DNA of 64,000 nucleotides from Craterostigma plantagineum (taxonomy: Eukaryota; Streptophyta; Magnoliopsida; Lamiales; Linderniaceae): positions 27,320,501 through 27,384,500 of the forward strand of contig JAPQWV010000002.1 in assembly GCA_027422505.1 (NCBI GenBank), given 5' to 3'. Both the position numbers and the translations under genes were made by a program. The notes under the pieces were generated by a model that did not search any database, was not told the origin of the DNA, and worked only from the letters and a program-made list of their open reading frames with translations. Below, in pieces: positions 22,220 to 31,681 of this stretch; the stretch's first letter is position 1, and the number at the start of each line of letters is the position of its first letter.

Positions 22220-24088
22220 GTGATTAAGAATAACAAAGCAGGATCGGAGCTACACTTAGAAGTGGATGAAGACATTAAAAATGCGCTCATGTCACTAGAC
22301 GCGCTTCCTGAATTCCACCACAAACCAGGTAAGTATGCCTTGTCGTTACCTATTTCTAATGAAAAAATTGTCCCTTCTATAGAACAGGCACCGAAGTTGG
22401 AACTGAAGGATCTACCTAAACATCTTAAGTACTGCTATTTAGGAGACGAAGAAACTTTACCAGTTATCATTGCCAATGACTTAACTAACACTCAGGAAGA
22501 GAAATTAATACGAGTTCTGAAGGAGTATAAGACAGCGATAGGATGGACTTTGGCCGACATCAAAGGAATTAGTCCCTCTATATGCATGCACAGAATTCTA
22601 CTTGAGCCCGACTCTAAGCCGATACGGGAACCACAACGCAAACTCAATCCGGCCATGAAAGAGGTAGTTATGAAAGAAGTTATTAAATTATTAGACATGG
22701 GAATTATATTTCCAATATCAGACAGTCAATGGGTAAGTCCAGTTCATGTTGTTCCTAAGAAATCTGGTTTTTCACTTGTAAAAAATGATAAGAATGAATT
22801 GGTACCAATGAGGTTACAGACGGGTTGGCGCATGTGCATTGATTTTCGTAAGTTAAATGCGGCTACCCGAAAGGATCATTTCCCGCTACCTTTCATTGAT
22901 CAAATGTTAGAGAGACTGGCAGGTAAGTCTTTCTTTTGCTTCCTCGATGGTTTTTCTGGATATTATCAAATTGTTTTGGCACCCGAGGACCAAGAGAAAA
23001 CCACTTTTACATGTCCCTTTGGTACGTTTGCATATCGTCGCATGCCTTTTGGTTTATGTAATGCTCCTGGTACATTTCAGCGATGCATGATGAGTATATT
23101 CTCTGATTTGATCGAAACATGCATTGAAATATTTATGGATGATTTTACTGTTTATGGAGATTCATTTGATCATTGCCTTGATAATCTAGTTGAAGTTCTC
23201 AAACGCTGCATCGATAAAAATCTTGTACTTAACTACGAAAAATGTCACTTTATGGTTAAGGAAGGAATAGTTTTAGGACATGTAGTTTCGTCTCGGGGAA
23301 TTGATGTAGACAAGGCTAAAGTCGATTTGATCTCTAATTTGCCATACCCCACTAATATTCGAGAAATTCGAAGTTTTCTTGGTCATGCAGGTTTTTACAG
23401 GAGATTTATTAAGGATTTCTCAAAAATCGCTCAACCGATGTCAAGACTACTTCAGAATGATGTACCATTCAATTTAGGAGACGAATGCAAGGAGGCGTTT
23501 GACAAGTTGAAGTCGCCACTCACTACCGCACCTATTATTCAACCTCCAAATTGGGAGCTTCCTTTCGAGCTTATGTGCGATGCAAGCAAATACGCCGTAG
23601 GAGCTGTACTTGGACAAAAAGAAGGAAGAAAAAGCCATGTCATCTATTATGCTTCGAAAACTCTCGATTCTGCACAATGCAACTACACCACAACTGAAAA
23701 AGAGCTTTTATCTATTGTTTTCGCTTTTGATAAGTTTAGATATTATATATTGGGATCTAAAGTTATTGTTTATTCTGACCATGCAGCTCTTAAATATCTA
23801 TTGTCGAAAAAGGAGTCTAAACCACGCCTGATTCGATGGATCCTTGTGCTTCAAGAGTTTGATTGGGAGATCAAAGATCGAAAAGGCGTTGACAACTCCG
23901 TTGTGGACCACTTGAGCCGTCTGATTCGTGATGAAGAGACACTACCAATTTCTGAAACGTTTCCAGATGAGCAACTATTTCGCCTTCAAGGTAAGGAATA
24001 TCACGAACCTTGGTTTGCCGATATAGTTAATTACTTGGTAAGTGGTTTGATGCCTTCACATTTGAGCTCGTCAAGGAAAAATAATTAA
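22220..24088 (+). pseudogene. Athila-like reverse transcriptase and RNase H
   Basis: Open frame of about 620 residues. Reverse-transcriptase motifs are [59 protein letters not shown] and the catalytic [12 protein letters not shown]. RNase H follows as [38 protein letters not shown] and [12 protein letters not shown]. The element's frame breaks again near 24088. Confidence 0.9.
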
Positions 24089-24107
24089 AAGCGACGCTAA
24101 ATATTAT

Positions 24108-25284
24108 ATGTGGGATGAGCCATACTTGTGGAAAATTGGTTCGGATCAAATCATTCGTAGGTGCATTGCAAATGATGAAATTAATGATATACTCACTCAT
24201 TGTCATACATATGCGTGTGGAGGACACTTTGGACCTAAGCGAACTGCTATGGATTTTATTGGGAAACTATTTTTAAAGATGCTTACTTATTTTGCAAGAG
24301 TTGTCCTAATTGTCAAAAAACAGGTACAATCTCTTTTAGAGATGAAATGCCACAAAACCCTATTTTAATTTGTGAAATTTTCAATGTATGGGGAATGGAT
24401 TTTATGGGACCTTTTCCAAGCTCGTTTGGTTTTCTTTATATATTACTTGCCGTTGATTATGTCTCGAAGTGGGTGGAAGCAAAGGCTACCCGAACTAACG
24501 ATTCTAAAGTTGTTGTAGGATTTCTTAAATCAAACATCTTTAGTAGGTTCGGAGTTCCCCGTGCAATTATAAGCGACCAAGGTACACACTTTTGCAATCG
24601 CACGGTGGAAGCACTCATGCGCAAATACGGAGTCCATCATCCGTTAGCCACTACTTATCACCCACAATCAAACGGACAAGCAGAAGTTTCAAATAGGGAG
24701 GTCAAGAATATCTTGGAGAAAACCGTAAACCCGAATCGTAAGGATTGGAGCTTGCGATTAGACGATGCACTTTGGGCGTACCGTACTGCTTTTAAAACAC
24801 CAATCGGGATGTCGCCGTATCGCTTAGTTTTCGGTAAGATGTGTCATTTACCTGTTGAAATTGAACATCGTGCTTTTTGGGCAGTTAAACAGTGCAGCAT
24901 GGAAGCCACAAAAGCTGGTGAGGAACGGAAATTTCAATTACAAGAGCTTGAAGAGATTCGCCTCGAAGCATACGAAAATGCGAGAATGTACAAGGAACGC
25001 ACGAAGCATTTTCACGACAAGCTCCTGCATAAAAAAGATTTATGGTAGGACAAAAAGTTCTCCTTTACAATTCGAGGTTAAAATTCATGCCAGGTAAACT
25101 CAAATCTCGCTGGATGGGACCGTACGTTGTTAAAAATATTTTTCCAAATGGCGTTATCAAAATTGAGAGCATGTCTTCTGATAAATGTTTTAAGGTTAAC
25201 GGTCATAGGCTTAAACCTTATTTTGAGAATAATTTTTTGCCTTGTGTTGAAGAGATCAAGCTGAGCCGACCCATTTATGAATGA
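24108..25284 (+). pseudogene. Athila-like integrase
   Basis: The zinc-binding start ([16 protein letters not shown]) is at 24190-24240. The catalytic core begins in another frame at 24347 with [33 protein letters not shown] and [21 protein letters not shown], supplying the DDE residues. The C-terminal part 25042-25284 ([23 protein letters not shown]) is again shifted. There are at least two frame breaks, so no active integrase. Confidence 0.88.
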
Positions 25285-26920
25285 ATTTGAAGAACGACGA
25301 CAACGTCTAGCCAAAGACGTTAAAGAAAAGCGCTAATTGGGAGGCAACCCAATACTATCCTATTTTATTTTGTTATTGCAATATTTTCGTTTTTGTCTAT
25401 GTTTTATTTGATGATTAAGCAGGCTTGCTATATGCTACATATGCTACAAGATCTCACTAGGCTCGGGAACAAATATCCTCTCGCTCGAAAGTTCTCTACG
25501 ACTCCATCAATGTCAGGGAAGTTTTATTTTCATTATCACTTTTATTACTTCCTTCACATAGACTCTTAACTATAAAATGAAAATTAGGGTGGAAATCTTT
25601 AGATTTTAGCTTACTATTTTCATTAGAATTCTACATTGAGGACAATGCAGAGTTTAGGTGTGGGGGAGATTTTCGTGATAGTTGATGAGAATAATTCTTG
25701 TCTAGAGCAACCCGATATGCATTTGCTAGAACATGAGAGAAACAATTAGGAATAGCGATTTGGTATTAGGATGATTATTCTCTATCTTCAATTGACTTAA
25801 AGACCGAATGTGCAAGAGTCGACACAAAGCCTACTTATATATGTGAGATTTGAGCCTTTAAAAAAAAAGAGTATTTATCTTTATACTCAGTTTTTTTTTT
25901 CTTTACGAGAGCGTCACATATGTTTCGATTATTCTAGAACTTGCTCTATTATACATGTTGATATCATTGGCGGCTTTTGTGTACAAAAGTTATTAAGGCA
26001 CTTAGGATTAAGCCATTGGTCTCACATTGACCCTACCTTAATATTATCCGCTTAGTGAGCCAACTTGAGCCTGAGCCTTATTTTCTTGTTGAATTTAAGC
26101 CACTATATTTACCCATATATAACCTTTTGGCTTTCTTTTTCAACCCATTATCGGATTAGATGAATTAGTAATTGGGAAGATTCCACGACCTAGAGATTGA
26201 TTAGCTTGAGAAGCGTCTAGATACTTGTTATTAGTATTCCTATAGTTATAGCTGAAAAAAAGAAGAAAAAAAAATCGGAAATGTTTACCCAAAAAAAAGG
26301 GCGTCGCAAAAAAAATATATCCAAAAAAAGAAAAAAAAAAAAGAAAAAGAAAAGCGGAAAAAATATATAGTCGAAAAAAAAAGAGTTTGAGAAAAACAAA
26401 CGTCATAGAAAAAAAAAAAAACAATAAATGTGGCGCTAATTTTTTTTTATCTGTATTGAGAAGTAGTCGTGCGATAGTAGTGGGACTTAGCGATTATTAT
26501 TCAATTGGTTCGATAATTTTAGCCCATTTTTCCAAAATATCCTACCTAAATCCCTAGCCCATTATAGCCCCAAGAAAAGACCTTTTCATTTGTACACTTA
26601 GTCGCTACGTGAATGCAATGTGATTTTTTAGCAAGCCTATGGTAATATCGTTCGTAGTGTTGATTTGAGCGTATACACATATACCCCGTAAACACATCGA
26701 GTGCATTGAGAGAATCCTTGTGAGAGTTGTTGGCTTTTGTGCATTTAGGCTTTAATGAGGTCGTCGAAAATTGATATGATTGTCCTGTGCTAATTGTTGT
26801 GAATAATTGCTATCTCTAGGACGAAGTAATGCATGTCGGTAAACTCGTAATCAGAATATTCACATCTTCAATCTTTAGTTAAATGCTTGAGGACAAGCAT
26901 TGTTTTAGTGTGGGGGAATT
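25285..26920 (+). other. 3' noncoding region of the Athila-like element with polypurine tract
   Basis: No coding region and no env-like frame recognised. It has a GTGTGGGGGAG tract at about 25659, an A/G-rich stretch at 26245-26420, and the functional-looking tract GTGTGGGGGAA at 26908-26918 just before the LTR start. Confidence 0.6.
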
Positions 26921-27396
26921 TGATATATAATAATTTACAATATTTTATACCCCGTAAAAAGTGCATTTTTGGTCGACATTTCTACAATCCATAACAGTAT
27001 TCTACAATTACGTTTTAATTACAGGCCTTTCAGGTATCGAAGCAAAATAGGCGAAATAGAACCGTAAAGATGGGTCTTTCAGTCCAGTAAGCCAAAAGAT
27101 CGGACCATTTAAACGTCAATCAGCCCAATCAGATTAGCCCTATTAAAGATCGATCAAATAAGAAAAAAAGGAAGCTATCAACGGCTGAAAAATGAACACA
27201 AGCCACAATCACTCCCATTAGCTCAAGTCAAGACAAAAGAAAATACAATCGACAAGAAAAGAACAGAGGAGCGAGATATAAGGAGACTTTATACAAACAC
27301 GCGAGGTCAAGCAGACAAAAAAAGATAAAAGGAGAAAGAGGGTTGCGTGATTTCTGAGCTTGATGACCAAAGAGCGTGATTTCAGTTCCATGTCGA
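26921..27396 (+). repeat. Left inverted arm: 5' part of an Athila-like U3
   Basis: 476 bp starting TGATATATAATAATTTAC right after the polypurine tract. It is near-identical to the reverse complement of 28826-29296. It stops at CATGTCGA, upstream of where the TATA box lies in the full LTR. Confidence 0.88.
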
Positions 27397-29296
27397 TCAC
27401 CTTATTCACTCACTAAATACTAGTATAGCGAAAGTAGGGATCGTCTCCACAGGGAAAATGGTTGATTTATTTCTAATTTCAAACTCGATCAATAATTATA
27501 ATAATAATAAAGGGGGGTTTTGATGATAACGTTTTTAGCGCAATAACGAAAGAGAAAAATATCGAAACTAACAATGATAAAATAATAGTCGAAGGAATTA
27601 TTGTCCACCTAGATTTATTTAACTGATCATCGATTTAATAAAATATTATGTCAGCGCAAGCATAATCGGTTATAGTTATCGACGAACGCCTAACAACCAA
27701 TCTTTTCTTACTTTCTCGGTAATTAAGAGACGCTCTATAATTACTTCCCTAATCGAAAAAATAATCTCCGGGACGCCCTGCAAGATTTAAAGTTCCGACA
27801 GCGTTAAATTCGAAAAAGACCCGATTATTGACTAATAAACTCGGACGCCGATTTATTAAAATCAAATCGTTTAACCTTACAATATAACTTACACTTACGG
27901 AATGTAGAGAAGTTGAATATTATTTGCTACTTATTAAAACTAACAAACAATTATGGATTTGTTGTTTTTTTAGCTATTGATTTACCTAGGTCTCGTAAAT
28001 ATTGGCCACTATTTACTCAATCTACGCAAATCGATTTAATTAATTCAAAGGTAACAAATACTTACGCATTCATGAATGTGCTCGATTCATCTCACGGTTT
28101 TAATAAACTAGGCTTCGAATAATCCTTCGACTATGGAAATTAGCCGCTAAACATATTAATAAAAATGCATATAGAATTGATCGACATATTGGAACATAAA
28201 ACTAATTATGATCACTTCACTATGGATTTCTACGATTTATACTTATCTTACTCAGTAAAGCAACGACATCATCAAATGATTAATGGCTTTGAGAACAGGA
28301 TAGATAAATGAACAGGAAACAACTTTGACTAAAAACATATATATCAACTGAAGAAATCGATTATGAGATCCAATGATAAGTTTCTCTAGTACCATCTTGT
28401 TGTAACTTAGTGAACATTTATTATTTAATTTATAAAAGTAGCAATCAAGACAATCAAAATGGAAACAGCAAGGATTCGACCAATAAACTATGACTAAAAA
28501 GTACTAATTGTAATTCTCAAACCCATAAAACCGAATAGACAATCATTAATTATGTTTGAGATTTTAAAATAATAAGCAAGTTCAGAACGGAAAGAAAGCA
28601 AACGAAACTGAAATACTTTTGAGGATGATTTCTCGCTCGCCTCTGCTCGCTCCTTCGTATCTGGTTTGAGAGCTAACCAGCTTGGATGAAAATGCGAACT
28701 TCCTCGATCTCTCTCAGTTTTCTATCATCTATGCTAAATCTCTGCTAAGCTCTCTTTCAATTCGTTTCACAGCAGTTCCGTATTTATAGATGTCCGTGGT
28801 TTCTTCATTTCTTTCTCTTCCCCACTCGACATGGAACTGAAATCACGCTCTTTGGTCATCAAGCTCAGAAATCACGCAACCCTCTTTCTCCTTTTATCTT
28901 TTTTTGTCTGCTTGACCTCGCGTGTTTGTATAAAGTCTCCTTATATCTCGCTCCTCTGTTCTTTTCTTGTCGATTGTATTTTCTTTTGTCTTGACTTGAG
29001 CTATGGGAGTGATTGTGGCTTGTGTTCATTTTTCAGCCGTTGATAGCTTCCTTTTTCTCTTATTTGATCTTTAATAGGGCTAATCTGATTGGGCTGATTG
29101 ACGTTTAAATGGTCCGATCTTTTGGCTTACTGGACTGAAAGACCCATCTTTACGGTTCTATTTCGCCTATTTTGCTTCGATACCTGAAAGGCCTGTAATT
29201 AAAACGTAATTGTAGAATACTGTTATGGATTGTAGAAATGTCGACCAAAAATGCACTTTTTACGGGGTATAAAATATTGTAAATTATTATATATCA
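27397..29296 (-). repeat. Athila-like LTR in reverse orientation (includes right inverted arm 28826-29296)
   Basis: Read on the minus strand it runs from TGATATATAA at 29296 through a probable TATA box (TATAAATA at 28784-28791) to GTGAGTGAATAAGGTGA at 27397. The stretch 27397 to about 28290 is clearly the same sequence family as 59540-60407 on the opposite strand, sharing the end block AGGGATCGTCTCCACAGGGA. Confidence 0.82.
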
Positions 29297-29301
29297 GCAG
29301 G

Positions 29302-30263
29302 CCTCCGCAAAAATGTTTCGAGAAAAAGCTTTCGCAAAAGGTTTCGAAAAATGTTTCCCAGATGTACTGTTTCCAAAATAATCTTTCGCAAACTCCCTTT
29401 TTTTAAAAAAAAATATATATATGTATGTACTGATTATATAACAATTATGAGAAATAATGATGAGTGAATGCAAGGCAACGTGGGTGATTTCCTGAGTTTG
29501 CGAATGTTATGCATATAATATATATATCGGTGCATATATTTATATATATATAAATTATGAGTGGTGATAACTGTGTGAGATGCTTAAAAACACGTGGATG
29601 ATTAGTGTTCTAGTGGATGGTGACTCATGAGTTTGATGTGAAATATGGATATATATAGTTAGTATGTGAGTGGATGTGTTCAATGATGAGTAATGATGAT
29701 TGGTTAAAAGGATATCGAGAGAGAATGTCGAGTTCAAGGAGAATGTCGAGAAGGATGAAAATCGAGATGGGCTATTTAGTGGATGTCGAATGGATATGAT
29801 ATCGAGAAAAAAAATAGTAAGATGTCGAGATCGATTTAGAGTAATAATTCGAGTAAGAATGTCGACATCCTTTAGTAAAATGTCAGAGGCAGATGTCGAG
29901 GTCCGTGCCAAATTCCAAGCAAGATGTCGAGTCCTGATGATATATAAAATGTCGAGACAGTAGGATGTCGAGACAGTAGGATGTCGAGATGTGATGTAAA
30001 ATGTCGAAATAGATATCGAGATGAGCAGCTTTAAAAAAATCTCGTTACCAAAAAAAATCTGTTCGTCTTCACAATCTGTTCTTCGGCACGAAAGGAAAAC
30101 TTGATTAAGGATTAAGAAAAGGCAAAAATACACCTAGGCAATCTCCATGAGCCGGGATGAATCTGGGAAATTGGATGAAGAGAGATTGACAGAGGTTTAA
30201 AAAAAATAGATAGAAAGAGCGAATAATAGCAATAAAGCTCCGATGATTTTGATCCACGAATTC
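29302..30263 (-). other. 5' leader of the LARD-like element, rich in ATGTCGAG words
   Basis: Between the nested insertion and the primer site. Around eleven copies of (G/A)ATGTCGA(G/A) occur at irregular spacing between about 29720 and 30010, including two near-identical GACAGTAGGATGTCGA units. No supportable ORF. Confidence 0.6.
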
Positions 30264-30276
30264 GGCTCTGATACCA
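30264..30276 (-). promoter_or_regulatory. Retroelement primer-binding site (initiator Met-tRNA)
   Basis: Plus strand GGCTCTGATACCA, i.e. TGGTATCAGAGCC on the element strand, two bases inside the 5' LTR of the LARD-like element. Confidence 0.85.
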
Positions 30277-30278
30277 CT

Positions 30279-30594
30279 TGTTAGGCCGATTTTATCCAAC
30301 CTTGAACTGATTCAATGGATTAGTATTACCTGATACGATGAATTACGGAAGCAATAAAGAAGTAATACCGATATTCGAACTGTAGAGTTGGAACGAGAGC
30401 GCGCGAGTTCTTCAGAAAAGTCGTCAACTTAATGAATCAGCAACCCTAAACGATGTATCGTTTAGGGTATTTATACATAAGCCCTAATGGGCTATTGGGC
30501 CCAAGTTAACTAATATACCCACAAGTTAGGTATATTTACAATTAATTCATAGAGCAGAATAAAACTACTAGATTAAGATAACCTGATTTAATTG
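30279..30594 (-). repeat. 5' LTR of the LARD-like element
   Basis: Partner of 14383-14706. The CCCTAAACGAT palindrome is preserved at 30444-30467 although the surrounding sequence has diverged. Confidence 0.8.
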
Positions 30595-31096
30595 AACACA
30601 ATAAATAATTCCAAACACTTTTTGTAGTCAATCTCTTTCTTCATCAAAAGAAAGGTAAAACCATGTGAGCCCTGCTGCATGGGTATGTATGTACGCATGT
30701 CCTTGGACGCATTGATGTCTTTACAGCTCAAAAGCAAGAAACTTACGACGACTGATCTCAAAACACTAAATAAAGACGTGCCTTTTCTTCTGAGATTATT
30801 CATTATGCCCCACGTTTTTTCTCTCCTCTCGAAGCTATGCTTGCTTTTGTTGTTATGCAGTCCCTGCATTAACCCCAACTTGAGTTGTATGTATGCTTAC
30901 GTTACTGTATGTATCTACTATCTGGTGTGTTTTCATAAAGAAAAAAGATTATCTCTTACACAAACCCAAATCGCAAAATTGTACATGTACCTTCAGAGGA
31001 AACCCAGTTTTTAATCTGTTCAAAATTGTAATATTTAGATGAGGATATTTATAAAACTGCTTCTTATACTATATAGTAGATAGATAGATGGCTGGC
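30595..31096. other. Intergenic, 3' flank of the GDU gene
   Basis: No domain-bearing frame on either strand; the predicted small frames here are not supported. Confidence 0.5.
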
Positions 31097-31681
31097 TTAT
31101 ATTCGTTCTTGGCGCTGCTCTCCGCCGCCGTCTTCACTCGAAACTTGCTCTTGATGAGCATCACCATTATCCATCACTCTCACTTCAATCATCACTTCCT
31201 CCTTATTATTACAAGCTTCTACTTCGTCATGACGATATTCATCATCATTATTCTTACAGCTTCCCTTAAAATTATTGTTCGAAGAAGGCGTTGCCAAGAA
31301 AGTGGGATTCACCTCGCCCGCCATGATGACAAGGTACCTCTCTTCGAAAATCGCAGGCACCTTCTCCTCCGAACAATCCTCACCTTTGATCTCCGACGAC
31401 GCTTCTGATCGACCGCCGCCCACTTCTTCTCCAATCGCTCCCGAGAATTTCCAGTAGGAGCAGGCGAGGATGAGCAGAGCAAAGGCGATGAGCCCAAGCA
31501 TGGCGGCGAGCCCACCGAAGAGGTAAGGAACTGGCGAGTGCCATGGAGAGCGTTGGACGACTACTGTGGACGACGGTGGCCGAATACTGAAGGTGGCCTT
31601 TGCTGTGGTTATGGCTTCGGCCGCCGTGGCTTTCATCGATGAAGACGACTTATAATTGGAGGAGATATTCGGTGGTCTCAT
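31097..31681 (-). CDS. GLUTAMINE DUMPER family protein
   Basis: Small single-pass membrane protein that stimulates amino-acid export in plants. One exon, 194 residues, ATG at 31681 opening MRPPNISSNYKSSSS; the longer frame upstream starts at GTG and is not preferred. Residues about 30-75 carry the family signature SPWHSPVPYLFGGLAAMLGLIAFALLILACSYW in which the membrane helix lies, and the cytosolic VIMAG motif (LVIMAGEVNPTFLATP) is intact. Mutations in VIMAG abolish function and ubiquitin-ligase binding in the Arabidopsis founder, so this copy is likely active. The C-terminal tail is acidic and Glu/Asp-rich. A TATAAA-like sequence lies about 120 bp upstream on the minus strand (near 31803). 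Which GDU paralogue is not determined. Confidence 0.93.
   Translation of the reverse strand: MRPPNISSNYKSSSSMKATAAEAITTAKATFSIRPPSSTVVVQRSPWHSPVPYLFGGLAAMLGLIAFALLILACSYWKFSGAIGEEVGGGRSEASSEIKGEDCSEEKVPAIFEERYLVIMAGEVNPTFLATPSSNNNFKGSCKNNDDEYRHDEVEACNNKEEVMIEVRVMDNGDAHQEQVSSEDGGGEQRQERI

Larger units (their letters stand above)
19872..29296 (+). mobile_element. Athila-like Ty3/Gypsy element lacking a 5' LTR and ending in an inverted LTR
   Basis: The insertion is bounded by the perfect duplication GCAGG (19867-19871 and 29297-29301). It begins exactly at TGGCGCCGTTGCCGGGAA, the Asp-tRNA-type primer site typical of Athila, with no LTR before it. Gag, protease, reverse transcriptase, RNase H and integrase follow in Ty3 order with several frameshifts. 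After the polypurine tract GTGTGGGGGAA (26908-26918) a U3 starts (TGATATATAA at 26921), continues for 476 bp, then switches to the reverse complement of a full-length LTR-like sequence that runs to 29296 and ends TATATATCA. Confidence 0.88.
14383..30594 (-). mobile_element. Large non-autonomous LTR retroelement (LARD-like), host of a nested Athila insertion
   Basis: Direct repeats at 14383-14706 and 30279-30594 both start TGTTAGGCCGATTTTATCC and end near GATTTAATTG. On the minus strand the right copy is followed by the primer site TGGTATCAGAGCC (30264-30276), with two spacer bases, so the right repeat is the 5' LTR. Between the LTRs, after removing the nested element at 19872-29296, remain a ~970-bp leader, one long ORF (16925-19441) and a ~2.2-kb 3' noncoding part. 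No protease, integrase, reverse transcriptase or RNase H of its own is seen. The LTRs differ at many positions, so it is older than the P450 insertion. The outer ends beyond the shared core, and a target duplication, are not resolved. Confidence 0.75.

Noticed and set aside
26140..26424. Phe/Leu-rich minus-strand ORF
   Set aside because: Translation of an A-rich noncoding stretch of the Athila-like element.
29710..30015. Short repeated words resembling a CRISPR-like array
   Set aside because: Spacing is irregular, words are only 8-9 bases, and the context is a plant retroelement.
29555..30133. 192-residue minus-strand ORF rich in SRHLT/LDIL
   Set aside because: It is a read-through of the ATGTCGAG word array in the retroelement leader; no domain and low complexity.
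30679..31014. 111-residue plus-strand ORF between the LARD element and GDU
   Set aside because: No domain, no homology I can recognise, and no exon-like neighbours.
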